64,000 nt of DNA from Planococcus sp. SK3692. Lineage in GTDB: Bacteria > Bacillota > Bacilli > Bacillales_A > Planococcaceae. The first letter of the stretch is position 1. Each line of letters opens with the position of its first letter. Shown here in pieces: positions 1 to 8,986 of this stretch. The stretch covers positions 1,585,698 through 1,649,697 of the forward strand of contig NZ_JARCHV010000001.1 of NCBI RefSeq assembly GCF_028890485.2. The letters run 5' to 3'. The translations under genes and the position numbers were made by a program. A model generated the notes under the pieces. That model worked only from the letters and a program-made list of their open reading frames with translations, was not told the DNA's origin and ran no database searches.

Positions 1-595
1 AATGGGCGGTGTCGCCTTCGAAAGGGACACGGACTTCGATGAGCGGCGTTTTGCCGAGCTGATGCTGCGAATATTCCGCTGCCTGCCAAAATGCTTCTTC
101 GCCGACTGGCTCCAGTACGTACTTTTGGACCGATAATTTGCCGCCGGGCCGTTGATAAATGACCGTCATGCCATCAGGTTCAGCCGATAACTGTACGTCC
201 GCTCCCGGAAAAAATCCTGCTTGCGGAGCGTCCGAGAACGCTGGATCTTGCGAGTCGACTAAAATCGGCTGTATCCATTGGTCCCCTAAATCGCATAGAA
301 AACGCCGGCCTTTTTCATCGAGCGCCAATACCGCTGCATGCGCTTCCTCTGTGCTAAGTTCGGAACCAATCGCATAAGCCTCGATCCCTGCCTCGCGAAA
401 TTCCGCAATCAGCCAAAGTGCCAAGTCGAAACAATTTCCTCCAAGCCCATGCGCCTCGCGATGCTCACGCATCTGCTCGACGCTGCGCTGCTTTTTCAAT
501 CCGGCCCGCTCATAATTCCAAGCCTTCACCAAATTATCCATCGGCAGCCCATCAAAGCGCCGCCATACATTCAGAAGATGTTCACCTACCTGCAT
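1..595 (-). CDS. Arylamine N-acetyltransferase-like protein (partial, 3' end outside window)
   Basis: The reading frame is open on the minus strand from an ATG at 595 to the window edge, giving about 198 residues without a stop. An AGGAGAGGGG ribosome binding site lies about 8 nt upstream. Residues 52-58 read GGNCFDL, which resembles the catalytic cysteine loop of arylamine N-acetyltransferases. A His near residue 86 (EEAHAAV) and an Asp near 102 (LCDLGD) are spaced as in the family's Cys-His-Asp triad. The family transfers acetyl groups from acetyl-CoA to arylamines, but many Bacillales homologues have unknown substrates. The call rests on the triad and general layout only; a transglutaminase-like role is possible. 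Confidence 0.6.
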   Translation of the reverse strand, partial: MQVGEHLLNVWRRFDGLPMDNLVKAWNYERAGLKKQRSVEQMREHREAHGLGGNCFDLALWLIAEFREAGIEAYAIGSELSTEEAHAAVLALDEKGRRFLCDLGDQWIQPILVDSQDPAFSDAPQAGFFPGADVQLSAEPDGMTVIYQRPGGKLSVQKYVLEPVGEEAFWQAAEYSQHQLGKTPLIEVRVPFEGDTAH

Positions 596-660
596 TTCCC
601 AATCCCCTCTCCTCATCCATCTTCCATTACTTTCGATTCGAGACATCTATATTCCTGCAT

Positions 661-688
661 AAAAAAAAGAAGGCCGGGGCCTTCTTTT
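661..688 (-). terminator. Rho-independent terminator at the end of the flagellar operon
   Basis: An AAGGCC/GGCCTT stem is flanked by A and T runs on both sides, so it can act in either direction. It directly follows the PilZ gene and is the first clear terminator after flgB, which suggests that the long operon ends here. Confidence 0.8.
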
Positions 689-1038
689 CAATCATTCAAC
701 ACGCTTTTTCTTTTGCGGATCTGGTATGTATTCAATTGCTGGAATAGTTTTGATACAGAACGCTGGCCGGCATTGAATTGCACTGCATATTCAAAATTAT
801 GCTCTTTAGCTACTTTTCGGATGATTTTCCCTTCCAGTTGGAAAGGTTCACCCAACAATTCGAAGCTACATGCTACCTGTTCATACAATGCGAAATCAAG
901 ATAGGCTTCGAACACAAGCCCTCCGGCACTCAGGCTGGAAATATCTACAAGAACTTCTTCTTTCTCAGATAACTCTACCTTGCCGCTGATCGCGCGGACA
1001 AAAGACACGCGAAAAAACTCCCTACGGTTGTCGCTCAC
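688..1038 (-). CDS. Single-domain PilZ protein, predicted c-di-GMP receptor
   Basis: The 116-residue protein starts with NRREFFRV, matching the RxxxR half of the PilZ c-di-GMP site, and contains DISSLSAGG near residue 32, matching the D/NxSxxG half. PilZ domains bind cyclic di-GMP and pass the signal to motors, enzymes or secretion systems. There is no YcgR-like N-terminal domain, so this is a bare PilZ adaptor. It is the last gene of the flagellar operon, behind yaaR, which makes a role in motility control plausible. The ATG at 1038 has a GGGAGAAACG ribosome site. The partner protein cannot be told from sequence. Confidence 0.85.
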   Translation of the reverse strand: MSDNRREFFRVSFVRAISGKVELSEKEEVLVDISSLSAGGLVFEAYLDFALYEQVACSFELLGEPFQLEGKIIRKVAKEHNFEYAVQFNAGQRSVSKLFQQLNTYQIRKRKSVLND

Positions 1039-1065
1039 ATCGTTTCTCCCTTTCCCCCAAGCTTG

Positions 1066-1506
1066 TTACATATACAAATTGAGCAGCAAGCCTTTTATTT
1101 CCCCTACCGTTTCGAGTATGCCAATATATTCCACTTCATTATCCAGTAATTGATCTTGAAGCGCAATCACTTTTTCATCAATGATTTTCACGATTTGATG
1201 AGGCGGCGCCCCTTCTCCGAAATCAGACGCAGCCTGGTCGCTTAGCTGGAGTCCATGGCGGAGCGATTCATTGAGGAATTGCTTGATGGATTGTTTATAC
1301 GCAACCAAGTTTTCCAAAGTCCTGTGTTCGGCCAGGCGTTTTCCGCGCTGTTCTACAGTCGCGAATAAAGGCGTGAGCGCATCCCGCCTCAGCTCAGTCC
1401 GTGACCGTTTCATGGCCTCTGCAAATGCGCCGCCTGGCGGTTTGGCAATTGCTGTATTGGGTTGTTCCGAAGGCCTAGGCCTTGCTGCATCAATGCGCAT
1501 CTCCAT
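1066..1506 (-). CDS. yaaR: YaaR family protein (DUF327)
   Basis: A 146-residue helical protein with the YaaR ending (EVEYIGILETVGEIKGLLL...). The family is common in Firmicutes and often lies near flagellar or housekeeping loci; its biochemical role is not known. The first 30 residues are Pro/Ala rich and look disordered. An in-frame ATG two codons downstream (1500) has better spacing from the AGGTGG ribosome site than the ATG at 1506. It sits between swrB and the PilZ gene, at the tail of the flagellar operon. Confidence 0.75.
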   Translation of the reverse strand: MEMRIDAARPRPSEQPNTAIAKPPGGAFAEAMKRSRTELRRDALTPLFATVEQRGKRLAEHRTLENLVAYKQSIKQFLNESLRHGLQLSDQAASDFGEGAPPHQIVKIIDEKVIALQDQLLDNEVEYIGILETVGEIKGLLLNLYM

Positions 1507-1513
1507 GTCCCAC

Positions 1514-1927
1514 CTATCGAATCTGTCTTTTCTTCTCTAATTGGACGGCGACTTCCGCTTCGCCGATTGGCAACTCCAATAGCTTTGCAATATGGGCAGC
1601 CGAGAAACCTTGTTTCGTGAGCTGCCGCACTTTTTCGCGCCGGCTTGTTTCCACTGGAGGCTGATCGGCGGAGAAATCTGCGCTTTTCGGCTCTTTTACT
1701 TTATGCTCCGCTTTTTCCCATTGCGCCACTTTCGCTTCCGTCTGCTCCAGCCGATCCATCAATTTATCGTATAAGGCATCATTTTCCTGTTCGACGGCTG
1801 TGATGAATTCCGCCATGGCCGCTTCGAGCCGTTCGGATTCCTGTTCGACCATCAGCTTTCTCGACATCATCAGTTTGACATTCAGCAATAACAATAAAGT
1901 GCTGACCACTATCAACAGTGCTACCAT
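1514..1927 (-). CDS. swrB: SwrB-like flagellar assembly protein (DUF6115)
   Basis: The 137-residue protein has one N-terminal membrane segment (VALLIVVSTLLLLLNVKL), a charged coiled-coil middle and a C-terminal helix-turn-helix-like stretch (VRQLTKQGFSAAHIAKLLEL). This layout and the position directly after sigD match Bacillus subtilis SwrB, a membrane protein that helps activate the flagellar export apparatus through the switch. Identification rests mainly on gene order and architecture, since SwrB is poorly conserved. Confidence 0.75.
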   Translation of the reverse strand: MVALLIVVSTLLLLLNVKLMMSRKLMVEQESERLEAAMAEFITAVEQENDALYDKLMDRLEQTEAKVAQWEKAEHKVKEPKSADFSADQPPVETSRREKVRQLTKQGFSAAHIAKLLELPIGEAEVAVQLEKKRQIR

Positions 1928-1948
1928 CTGCTCCCTGCTTTCCCTCGA

Positions 1949-2716
1949 TTAATAATGTTCATGGACCGATAGCATCGCTGCGTGCAGACGGAGCATCGCT
2001 TTCGAATGCAATTGCGACACCCTGGAAACGCTAAGGCCGAGAATTTCCGCGATTTCGGTCAGCTTCATTTCTTCAAAATAACATAACGAAACCGTCAACT
2101 TCTCTTTTTCCGGCAATGTGGCAATGGCTTTCGCTAAGGCCTCTTTGGTCATCTGCCCAGACAGCTCGCGTTCCGGCGAACCGATACTCGCGCGCGGCAT
2201 GCGCTCTTCCAGGTTCGACTGGTCGTCATCCATCGACAGCATTGCCGACAAGGCAGCTTCTGAGACGGCGCGGTTCAATTCCGCCGGGGTCATCCCCAAG
2301 TATTCGCTCACTTCCTGGTCACTGGCACTTTCGCCTTTCTGTTGTTCCAGTTCAGCGTACGCTTTCTCGATTTTCTTCACTTTGTCCCGCAATGAACGCG
2401 GCAGCCAATCGCTTTTCCGGAGGCCATCGATGATCGCCCCTTTGATCCGCCACGCGGCATAAGTTTCGAATTTCCAGTCTTTCTCCGGCTTGAATTTATC
2501 GAGTGCGTCCAGCAAGCCTTCGTAGGCGTAGCTTCGGACTTCGTCTTTGTCGACGGTTTTCGGCAGGCTGATAAGAAAGCGTTGAATCACATAATCCACC
2601 AAGGGCAAATACTTCGCGACTAAATAATCGCCGGCATCCTGGTCCCTGTTCTGCTGCCAGTTGCCCCATTGCGCTAGTTCTGTATTCGACAATTTCTGAT
2701 TTACCAAGCTGTCCAC
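1949..2716 (-). CDS. sigD: RNA polymerase sigma factor SigD (FliA/WhiG family)
   Basis: A 255-residue sigma factor with region 2 (YLPLVDYVIQRFL, then DKFKPEKDWKFETYAAWR), region 3, and region 4 (LTEIAEILGLSVSRVSQLH). SigD directs late flagellar genes; its TAAA-N15-GCCGATA promoters are visible at four places in this window, and its anti-sigma factor FlgM is encoded at about 26.7 kb. In B. subtilis five che genes separate flhG from sigD; here sigD follows flhG directly. The start is uncertain: the GTG at 2716 is used here, but a TTG three codons later has a better spaced GGGGTGG site. Confidence 0.95.
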   Translation of the reverse strand: MDSLVNQKLSNTELAQWGNWQQNRDQDAGDYLVAKYLPLVDYVIQRFLISLPKTVDKDEVRSYAYEGLLDALDKFKPEKDWKFETYAAWRIKGAIIDGLRKSDWLPRSLRDKVKKIEKAYAELEQQKGESASDQEVSEYLGMTPAELNRAVSEAALSAMLSMDDDQSNLEERMPRASIGSPERELSGQMTKEALAKAIATLPEKEKLTVSLCYFEEMKLTEIAEILGLSVSRVSQLHSKAMLRLHAAMLSVHEHY

Positions 2717-2734
2717 CCCACTTCCGCTATGCCT

Positions 2735-3592
2735 TTATTTGAAGAATAATTTCATGACGAATCCACGAAGCCCGATCTTGAACGGCGACGGCAACTCCAG
2801 ATACGCCGCTGCGAGTTCACGTATCGCTTTGCTTGCTGCTCCATTTGGATGCGACAGCAAGAATGGCTGCTGCTTTTTAACGGCTTGCGGCACATGGAGA
2901 TCCGATGGCAAAATGCCCAGCGTCCGGATGTCTTTATCCAAAAAGCGCCCTGCGACTTCCGCAAAATTCTCGGCTGTCTGGCGTCCTTCTTTGCCGTCGG
3001 TACATTGATTGACGACAAGGCGGATAGCCAGGTCCGGGTCTTTTGCATGCATCATCTTGACGACCGAATAGGCATCGGTGACCGACGTCGGTTCAGGCGT
3101 CGTGACCAATAGCACTTCATCCGCTGCGAGCAGAAAGCGCATATTGTTCTCCGACAATCCCGCTCCCGTATCGAGCAGCACAAAATCCACTTTTCCTTGC
3201 AGGCTGCCGAGCTGTTCCATAAATCGCTTCATTTTTTCACTATCGAGTTCAAACAATCCCGAAAACCCTTGCCCGCCGGCAATCAATTGCAAGCCGAGCG
3301 GGCCGCGCTCAATCACGTCGTCGATCGCCAATTGCTTGTCGAGCATGCCAATGATCGTTTCGCGCGGCGTATGGCCGAACAAAATATCGATATTGGCAAA
3401 TCCCAAATCGACGTCGATGATCAGCACCGATTTCCCTTGTTCAATCAACGCAAGCGCGAAATTCAACGTGAAATTCGATTTGCCGACTCCGCCTTTGCCG
3501 CTTGTCACGGCCAGTACACGCGTATTGCGTATGCTGGGCTTCGTATTCTTGCGGGACATCTTCTCCCTCAATTGAACGGCCTGGTCACGCAT
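2735..3592 (-). CDS. flhG: Flagellum site-determining ATPase FlhG (MinD-like)
   Basis: The deviant Walker A motif SGKGGVGKSNF near residue 32 and DVDLGFANIDILFG identify a MinD/ParA-type ATPase. The N-terminus MRDQAVQLREKMS resembles the FlhG helix that stimulates the FlhF GTPase. I chose the ATG at 3592, giving 285 residues, because longer frames run deep into flhF. This start overlaps the end of flhF by 8 nt, a typical coupling. FlhG works with FlhF to set the number and position of flagella. The next gene is sigD rather than the che genes. Confidence 0.92.
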   Translation of the reverse strand: MRDQAVQLREKMSRKNTKPSIRNTRVLAVTSGKGGVGKSNFTLNFALALIEQGKSVLIIDVDLGFANIDILFGHTPRETIIGMLDKQLAIDDVIERGPLGLQLIAGGQGFSGLFELDSEKMKRFMEQLGSLQGKVDFVLLDTGAGLSENNMRFLLAADEVLLVTTPEPTSVTDAYSVVKMMHAKDPDLAIRLVVNQCTDGKEGRQTAENFAEVAGRFLDKDIRTLGILPSDLHVPQAVKKQQPFLLSHPNGAASKAIRELAAAYLELPSPFKIGLRGFVMKLFFK

Positions 3593-4685
3593 GGCGCTGC
3601 TCCCCTGCAATGTAATCGGCGATGCGCCCAGGCGTTGCCGCAACCAAATCATCCGGTACATTTTGGCCGGTCGCGATGCGGCGAAGCGGAATCCGGTAGC
3701 GGTGCAATAAATTGAGGATGACTCCGGCAGAAGCCGTTTCATCTTTTTTCGTCAACAACAACTCATCAATCGACAACGATTCGAAATTGCCGATGATCTG
3801 GACCATGTCTTCGTATTTCGCCGTCAAGCTCAGCACCAAAGTAGTATGGATATGCTGCGTTTCCGGCAGCAGCTTCTGCAAATCTTGGATGTACTCGGCT
3901 TGCTGGTAGTTGCGCCCCGCCGTATCGATCAAAATGACGTCGCAGGCTTTTAATGCATCCAGTGCGCCGGACAGTTGTTCACGAGATTCGACCACTTCGA
4001 CCGGTACATCCAAAATTTCGCCGTAAGTTTTCAATTGCGCTACGGCTGCAATACGGTACGTATCGGCGGTGATCAAACCGACCGTGCGTTTATGTTCCAG
4101 CAAATGCTCAGCCGCGACTTTCGCGATGGTCGTCGTTTTGCCGACGCCCGTAGGCCCGATAAAGCAGGCGATCGAAGGCGAGTCATTCTTGACCGCTTGC
4201 TGATGCTGTTCAATAAAACGGACGAGCTCCGCATGAAACGCATCTTGCACGCTCTCTTCACTTTCAGCTGCCTTCAGCAGTTTGGAGAGCAGCTCTGTCT
4301 GCACCGCTTGTTCCACGCCTTGCTCCTCCAGCAAGCTACGCAGTGGGCGCAATGATTCAGGCAGCCGATCTTCCGGGCCTTCGTGCATCATGAGCCGCTT
4401 CAAACTTTGCAGCTCTTCCATCAGCGCATCGTTTTCCTGACTCTTTTTAACTGGTGCTTCAGCAGGCATCGCTTGTGCTTTGGCTGGTGAAATGGATTTT
4501 GGTGCCGGTTCTTCCATGGTTTCAACCGCCGCGGTCACTTCTAGACAGTCTTTTCGGAACAAGCCGAACAAGCCGCCGGTCTTCACTTTTTTCGTGTTAA
4601 GGATCAGGGCATCATCGCCTAAATCTCTTTTGATGAGCACCATGGCTTCAGGCATCGTAGCGACTCGGTAAGTTTTTAATCTCAT
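3585..4685 (-). CDS. flhF: Signal-recognition-particle-type GTPase FlhF
   Basis: A 366-residue protein with an N-terminal basic B domain (MRLKTYRVATMPEAMV), a linker, and an NG GTPase domain containing GPTGVGKTTT (about residue 176), DTAGR and TKKDETA. FlhF dimerises and marks the site where the flagellar basal body assembles; FlhG acts on it. The ATG overlaps the flhA stop by 4 nt (ATGA), so the two are translationally coupled. Confidence 0.95.
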   Translation of the reverse strand: MRLKTYRVATMPEAMVLIKRDLGDDALILNTKKVKTGGLFGLFRKDCLEVTAAVETMEEPAPKSISPAKAQAMPAEAPVKKSQENDALMEELQSLKRLMMHEGPEDRLPESLRPLRSLLEEQGVEQAVQTELLSKLLKAAESEESVQDAFHAELVRFIEQHQQAVKNDSPSIACFIGPTGVGKTTTIAKVAAEHLLEHKRTVGLITADTYRIAAVAQLKTYGEILDVPVEVVESREQLSGALDALKACDVILIDTAGRNYQQAEYIQDLQKLLPETQHIHTTLVLSLTAKYEDMVQIIGNFESLSIDELLLTKKDETASAGVILNLLHRYRIPLRRIATGQNVPDDLVAATPGRIADYIAGEQRHA

Positions 4686-6721
4686 GGGATATTCACGACT
4701 CCAACACTTTGGATTTCAATTTCAGGCTCTAATTCGTTATAGGACAGCACCGGCAGATCCGGCGCAAAGCGTTCCACGAACTGGCGCATATAGATGCGGA
4801 TCGCAGGCGAAGTGAGCAGGATCGGCTGGACGCCGTTTTGTTGCAGCTGGCCGGCCTGTTCGGTGATCTTCTGGAAAATCGTCTGGGACGATTCTGGGTC
4901 GATCGACAGGTAATTGCCTTGCTCGGTACGGTGGACCGAATCGGCGAATTTCTTCTCCAGGCTCGCTCCTGCCGTGATGACTTTCAACGCTTCATTGTCC
5001 GGGGCATACTGGCGGGTGATTTGTCTAGCGAGTGCCTGGCGCACATATTCTGTTAGCAAATCGACGTCTTTTGTCTGCGGCGCGTAATCAGCCAAGGTTT
5101 CTAGGACGACCAGCAAATTGCGGATCGACACTTTTTCCTTCAATAATTTCATCAGCACTTTTTGGACTTCGCCGATACTCATCAAATTCGGGATCAATTC
5201 TTCGACGACAGCCGGAGATGAATCACGGATGTTTTCGATCAATGACTTCACTTCCTGTCGGCCGACGAGTTCATGCGCATGGCGTTTGATGATCTCCGTT
5301 AAATGCGTCGAGACGACAGACGGCGGATCGACGATGGCGTAGCCCGCCATCTCCGCTTCTTCTTTCATGTCTTCATCAACCCATAGCGCCGGCATGCCAA
5401 ACGCAGGCTCGACGGTTTCGATGCCAAAGACGTTTTCATCGTCGACGCCCGGGCTCATCGCAAGATAATGGTCGAGCATGATGTCGCCGCGCGCGACCCG
5501 GTTGCCTTTGATCTTGATGACGTACTCATTTGGCTGCAATTGGATATTGTCGCGGATGCGGATGACCGGAACGACGATGCCCAGTTCCATCGCGCATTGG
5601 CGGCGGATCATGATGACGCGGTCCAATAGGTCCCCGCCTTGGTTTTTATCAGCGATTGGAATCAAGCCGTAGCCGAATTCGAATTCGATGGCATCGACGT
5701 GCAGCAGGTCGGTGACGCTTTCCGGACTCTTCAGATCAGCCGCTTCTTTTTCGCCCGGGTCGCTGTCTTTTTCGACCGCTTCCTCGGCGTTGAGCGTTTT
5801 TTGCATCCTAAAGGCGCTAAAGGCGATGACGCCAGCGACTGGCATAATCAATAGCGGACTGATGGGTGTAAAAACCGCGAGCATCATCAGCGTTCCAGCG
5901 ACGACGTAGAGCATTTTCGGGAAAGCGAATAATTGACGGGTAATATCGGATCCGAGGTTGCCATCCGACACGGCACGGGTGACGACAATCCCCATTGCCG
6001 TCGAAATCAACAGCGCCGGGATTTGGCTAACAAGTCCATCGCCGATCGATAGCAAAGTGAACAATTGCGCCGCTTCGCCGATCGGCAAGCCATGGACGAC
6101 GACGCCGATCATCAAACCGCCGATGATATTGATGATGGTGATGATAATGCCGGCGATGGCATCGCCTTTAACGAATTTACTGGCACCGTCCATGGCACCG
6201 TAGAAATCGGCTTCCTGGCCGACTTTTTCGCGGCGTGTTTTTGCTTCGCGGTCTGAGATCATGCCTGCACCTAAATCAGCATCGATGCTCATCTGTTTGC
6301 CGGGCATTGAATCGAGCGTGAAACGGGCTGCGACCTCTGCCACCCGCTCCGAGCCTTTGGTGATGACGAGGAATTGGATGATGACCAAAATCAAGAACAC
6401 CAAAATCCCGATAATGGCACTGCCTCCGACCACGAACGAGCCGAATGTTTCGATGACTTGCCCGCCGGTTTGATTGGTCAAGATCGAGCGTGTCGTCGAG
6501 ACGTTCAAGCCGAGACGGAACAAGGTCGTCAGCAGGAGGAGCGTCGGAAAGATCGAGAACTGCAACGGTTCTTGCGTGTTCATCGCCACCAGGATGATGG
6601 TCAGCGCCAAGCTGATATTGATCATGATTAAAATATCCAATAACAGCGGCGGCAGCGGGATAACCATCATGATGACAATCATGATCACCGATACCAATAT
6701 CGCATAATCTCTGAATTTCAA
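4682..6721 (-). CDS. flhA: Flagellar export gate protein FlhA
   Basis: The N-terminal half has eight predicted membrane segments and the family signature around ADFYGAMDGASKFVKGDA; the C-terminal half is the soluble docking domain of the export gate. I place the start at the TTG at 6721, preceded by GGAGGAAGCAG, giving 679 residues. A longer in-frame extension lies inside a dispersed repeat and has no membrane-protein character. FlhA forms the nonameric ring that passes rod, hook and filament subunits to the channel. It is separated from flhB by about 390 nt containing the repeat. Confidence 0.95.
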   Translation of the reverse strand: MKFRDYAILVSVIMIVIMMVIPLPPLLLDILIMINISLALTIILVAMNTQEPLQFSIFPTLLLLTTLFRLGLNVSTTRSILTNQTGGQVIETFGSFVVGGSAIIGILVFLILVIIQFLVITKGSERVAEVAARFTLDSMPGKQMSIDADLGAGMISDREAKTRREKVGQEADFYGAMDGASKFVKGDAIAGIIITIINIIGGLMIGVVVHGLPIGEAAQLFTLLSIGDGLVSQIPALLISTAMGIVVTRAVSDGNLGSDITRQLFAFPKMLYVVAGTLMMLAVFTPISPLLIMPVAGVIAFSAFRMQKTLNAEEAVEKDSDPGEKEAADLKSPESVTDLLHVDAIEFEFGYGLIPIADKNQGGDLLDRVIMIRRQCAMELGIVVPVIRIRDNIQLQPNEYVIKIKGNRVARGDIMLDHYLAMSPGVDDENVFGIETVEPAFGMPALWVDEDMKEEAEMAGYAIVDPPSVVSTHLTEIIKRHAHELVGRQEVKSLIENIRDSSPAVVEELIPNLMSIGEVQKVLMKLLKEKVSIRNLLVVLETLADYAPQTKDVDLLTEYVRQALARQITRQYAPDNEALKVITAGASLEKKFADSVHRTEQGNYLSIDPESSQTIFQKITEQAGQLQQNGVQPILLTSPAIRIYMRQFVERFAPDLPVLSYNELEPEIEIQSVGVVNIP

Positions 6722-7110
6722 ACTGCTTCCTCCTCTTTCGTGTTGCGGTTTGCTATGTATGTTGAAGTTAGTTGTTAGGGTTTTCTGGGAAACCGTGTTT
6801 TCCGAAGCTTCCCGCTCGCTTTCCGTGGGGCGGGAATCGAGCCTCCTCGTCACTAAAACCGTTGCTCCCACATCTGCAAGCAGATGCGTCGCAAATGAAT
6901 GTGCTCAGCTAAGCTTCGCTCATTCATTGCCTGCGGGGTCTCTCAAACCCGCTGATCCCACAGGAGTCGAGCGACGCTTCTCCAAACACTTGGAGATCTC
7001 ATTTATATTTGATACTGTGAAAAATCTAGTTCTTGCAACTATAGAAGTTCATGAACTTATCCAGCACTCTTGAATGATTCTTATTTCATTCATTTCAGTT
7101 TATATATGGA
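6722..7110. other. Gap between flhB and flhA containing a dispersed repeat
   Basis: This 389-nt gap has no convincing gene. About 200 nt of it is a dispersed repeat (see that entry). The part next to flhB is A/T rich, and on the minus strand TTGCAA and TATCAA boxes could form a weak internal promoter, but I cannot confirm it. The gap is unusual because neighbouring genes of this operon overlap or nearly touch. Confidence 0.6.
6791..6992 (-). repeat. Dispersed repeat copy A (long form) between flhB and flhA
   Basis: On the minus strand the element begins near GTGTTTGGAGAAGCG and ends near TTCGGAAAACACGG. The same blocks occur in the same order at 50070-50205 on the plus strand. Copy A contains an extra stretch of about 75 nt in its middle, with a CATCTGCTTGCAGATG palindrome, that is absent from copy B. 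It has no reading frame of its own and looks like a non-coding repeat with secondary structure. Confidence 0.85.
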
Positions 7111-8202
7111 TTATGAAAGCTTGCCCTTCAATGCGTAGATATAAGCCAGGACTTCGGCGACGGCGAGGAACAGTTCTTCGGGCACGGAATCGCCGATTGA
7201 TACTTGTGCGTAGAGCGAGCGGGCGAGTGGCTTGTTTTCCATTGTCACGATGCCAAGCTCTTTCGCTTTTTCTTTGATCTTGAGCGCCGTGAAATCTTTG
7301 CCCATTGCAATGACTTTCGGCGCTTCCATCGTCTCGGCGTCGTATTGGATCGCAATCGCGTAATGCGTCGGGTTGGTGATGACGACGTCAGCGTTCGGCA
7401 AATCCTGGATCATGCGGTTCATGCTCATTTGGCGTTGCTTTTCTTTGATCTTTTGCTTGATCAACGGGTCGCCTTCCGCTTTTTTGTATTCATCTTTAAT
7501 GTCTTGCTTCGACATCCGAATGCCCTTTTCGAACTCGTATTTCTGGTACATATAATCGAGCGTTGATAAAGACAACAAGATGAGCGCCGCGACCATGCCC
7601 ATCTGGAGGACAAGGCCGCCGACCAGGCTCAGGGAGTCGCGCAGGCTTTGCCTAGACAGCGAGAAAATTTCTTCCTGGCCAAACCACAAGACACCGAAAG
7701 CGGCGCCCCCGACAATCGCAATCTTCATCAAAGATTTGGCCAGCTCCACAAGTGCGCGAACCGAGAAAATCCGTTTTGCGCCTTTGATCGGATCGAGCCG
7801 TTCGAGCTTCGCTTTTAACGGTTCTGCCGTAAAAAGCGGGCCCACTTGCATATAATTTCCGAGAAACCCGAAGACCACGCCGACCAGCATAATCGGCACA
7901 ATGACCAAGAATGCATCCATGGCCAATTGTTCGAACATGAGCCGGATCGTGTCTGGCGTGATGTCCCAACTGATGTATTGGATGTAATTGATGCGGTAAA
8001 TGGCCAGCAATTGATCAAGCATCCAATCCCCGAGAAAACTTAGGACCAGGATGCCGCCGAGCATGATGAGTGCGGCCGCGACTTCCTGACTTTTGGCCAC
8101 TTGGCCTTTCTTGCGTGATTCCTGGCGCTTTTGGGGCGTCGCCTTTTCGGTCTTTTCACCGGCAAAAAACTGCAGGTCCAGGTTCAATGGATAGCGTTTC
8201 AT
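7111..8202 (-). CDS. flhB: Flagellar export apparatus protein FlhB
   Basis: A 363-residue protein starting with the typical LDLQFFAGEKTEKATPQKR, four membrane segments, and the autocleavage motif NPTH (in VVITNPTHYAIA, about residue 270). Cleavage at NPTH switches export from rod/hook to filament substrates. The ATG lies one nucleotide after the fliR stop. All expected parts are present. Confidence 0.95.
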   Translation of the reverse strand: MKRYPLNLDLQFFAGEKTEKATPQKRQESRKKGQVAKSQEVAAALIMLGGILVLSFLGDWMLDQLLAIYRINYIQYISWDITPDTIRLMFEQLAMDAFLVIVPIMLVGVVFGFLGNYMQVGPLFTAEPLKAKLERLDPIKGAKRIFSVRALVELAKSLMKIAIVGGAAFGVLWFGQEEIFSLSRQSLRDSLSLVGGLVLQMGMVAALILLSLSTLDYMYQKYEFEKGIRMSKQDIKDEYKKAEGDPLIKQKIKEKQRQMSMNRMIQDLPNADVVITNPTHYAIAIQYDAETMEAPKVIAMGKDFTALKIKEKAKELGIVTMENKPLARSLYAQVSIGDSVPEELFLAVAEVLAYIYALKGKLS

Positions 8203-8203
8203 C

Positions 8204-8980
8204 CTATCCGCCTCCCAATAAGCTGATTAATTCGCCCATGCTGACCATCATTTTTTCAAAGAGGACCTGCAGTAAATAAAAGAACACACTCATCGTCAAG
8301 AGCAACAATACAAAGCCGACGAAAATTTTCAGCGGCAATCCGACCGCAAAAATGTTCAATTGCGGCACGGCTTTTGTCAGGATGCCCAGTGCCACATCGA
8401 TCAAAAATAAGGACGCGACAATCGGTAGGGAAATCTGGAAAGCAATGATGAACATTTCAATAAACAAATCGGTCATAAAACGCGCGATGGATTCCGCACC
8501 GACCGATAAAAACTCTTCCGCCGGCAGGGCGCGCAAACTCTGCATCACGCCGTCTAGCATTATATGATGGCCGTTGACGGTCAATAGGAACAACAGCGCG
8601 AGCGTATATTTGAATTGCCCGATGATCGGCACTTGAGCGCCCGTCTGCGGATCCAAGACATTGGCGATGGCAAAGCCCATCTGGAAATCGATGAACGCGC
8701 CGGCGATCTGCACCGCATAAAGCAAAAGCGCGGCCGTAAAGCCAAGCGCCAAGCCGACCGCCAGCTCCTTGAAGATCAGCAAAGTGTAGCTGCCATCGAG
8801 CACCAATGCCGTTTCCGGAGCCCAAGCGGTCGTCGCCGTCAGCGCGAGAAAAGCGGCGATGCCGATTTTGAATTGATTGGGCACGCCTCTCATCGCAAAC
8901 AGCGGCGCAATCAGGAAAAAAGCAGTAAGGCGGATGAGCACGAGCAGGAAGAACGGCAGCAGATTAAGAACATCATTCAT
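8204..8980 (-). CDS. fliR: Flagellar export channel protein FliR
   Basis: A 258-residue, highly hydrophobic protein with six predicted membrane segments, typical of FliR, which forms the export channel with FliP and FliQ. It contains the conserved stretches IGIAAFLALTA and KAVPQLNIFAVGLPLK. It lies between fliQ and flhB in the standard order, with 6 nt to fliQ. Confidence 0.95.
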   Translation of the reverse strand: MNDVLNLLPFFLLVLIRLTAFFLIAPLFAMRGVPNQFKIGIAAFLALTATTAWAPETALVLDGSYTLLIFKELAVGLALGFTAALLLYAVQIAGAFIDFQMGFAIANVLDPQTGAQVPIIGQFKYTLALLFLLTVNGHHIMLDGVMQSLRALPAEEFLSVGAESIARFMTDLFIEMFIIAFQISLPIVASLFLIDVALGILTKAVPQLNIFAVGLPLKIFVGFVLLLLTMSVFFYLLQVLFEKMMVSMGELISLLGGG

Positions 8981-8986
8981 CGGCGC

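Noticed and set aside
4682-6871. A 729-residue FlhA with an N-terminal extension
   Set aside because: The extra 50 residues have no family similarity, and a TTG with a strong GGAGG site starts exactly where FlhA similarity begins.
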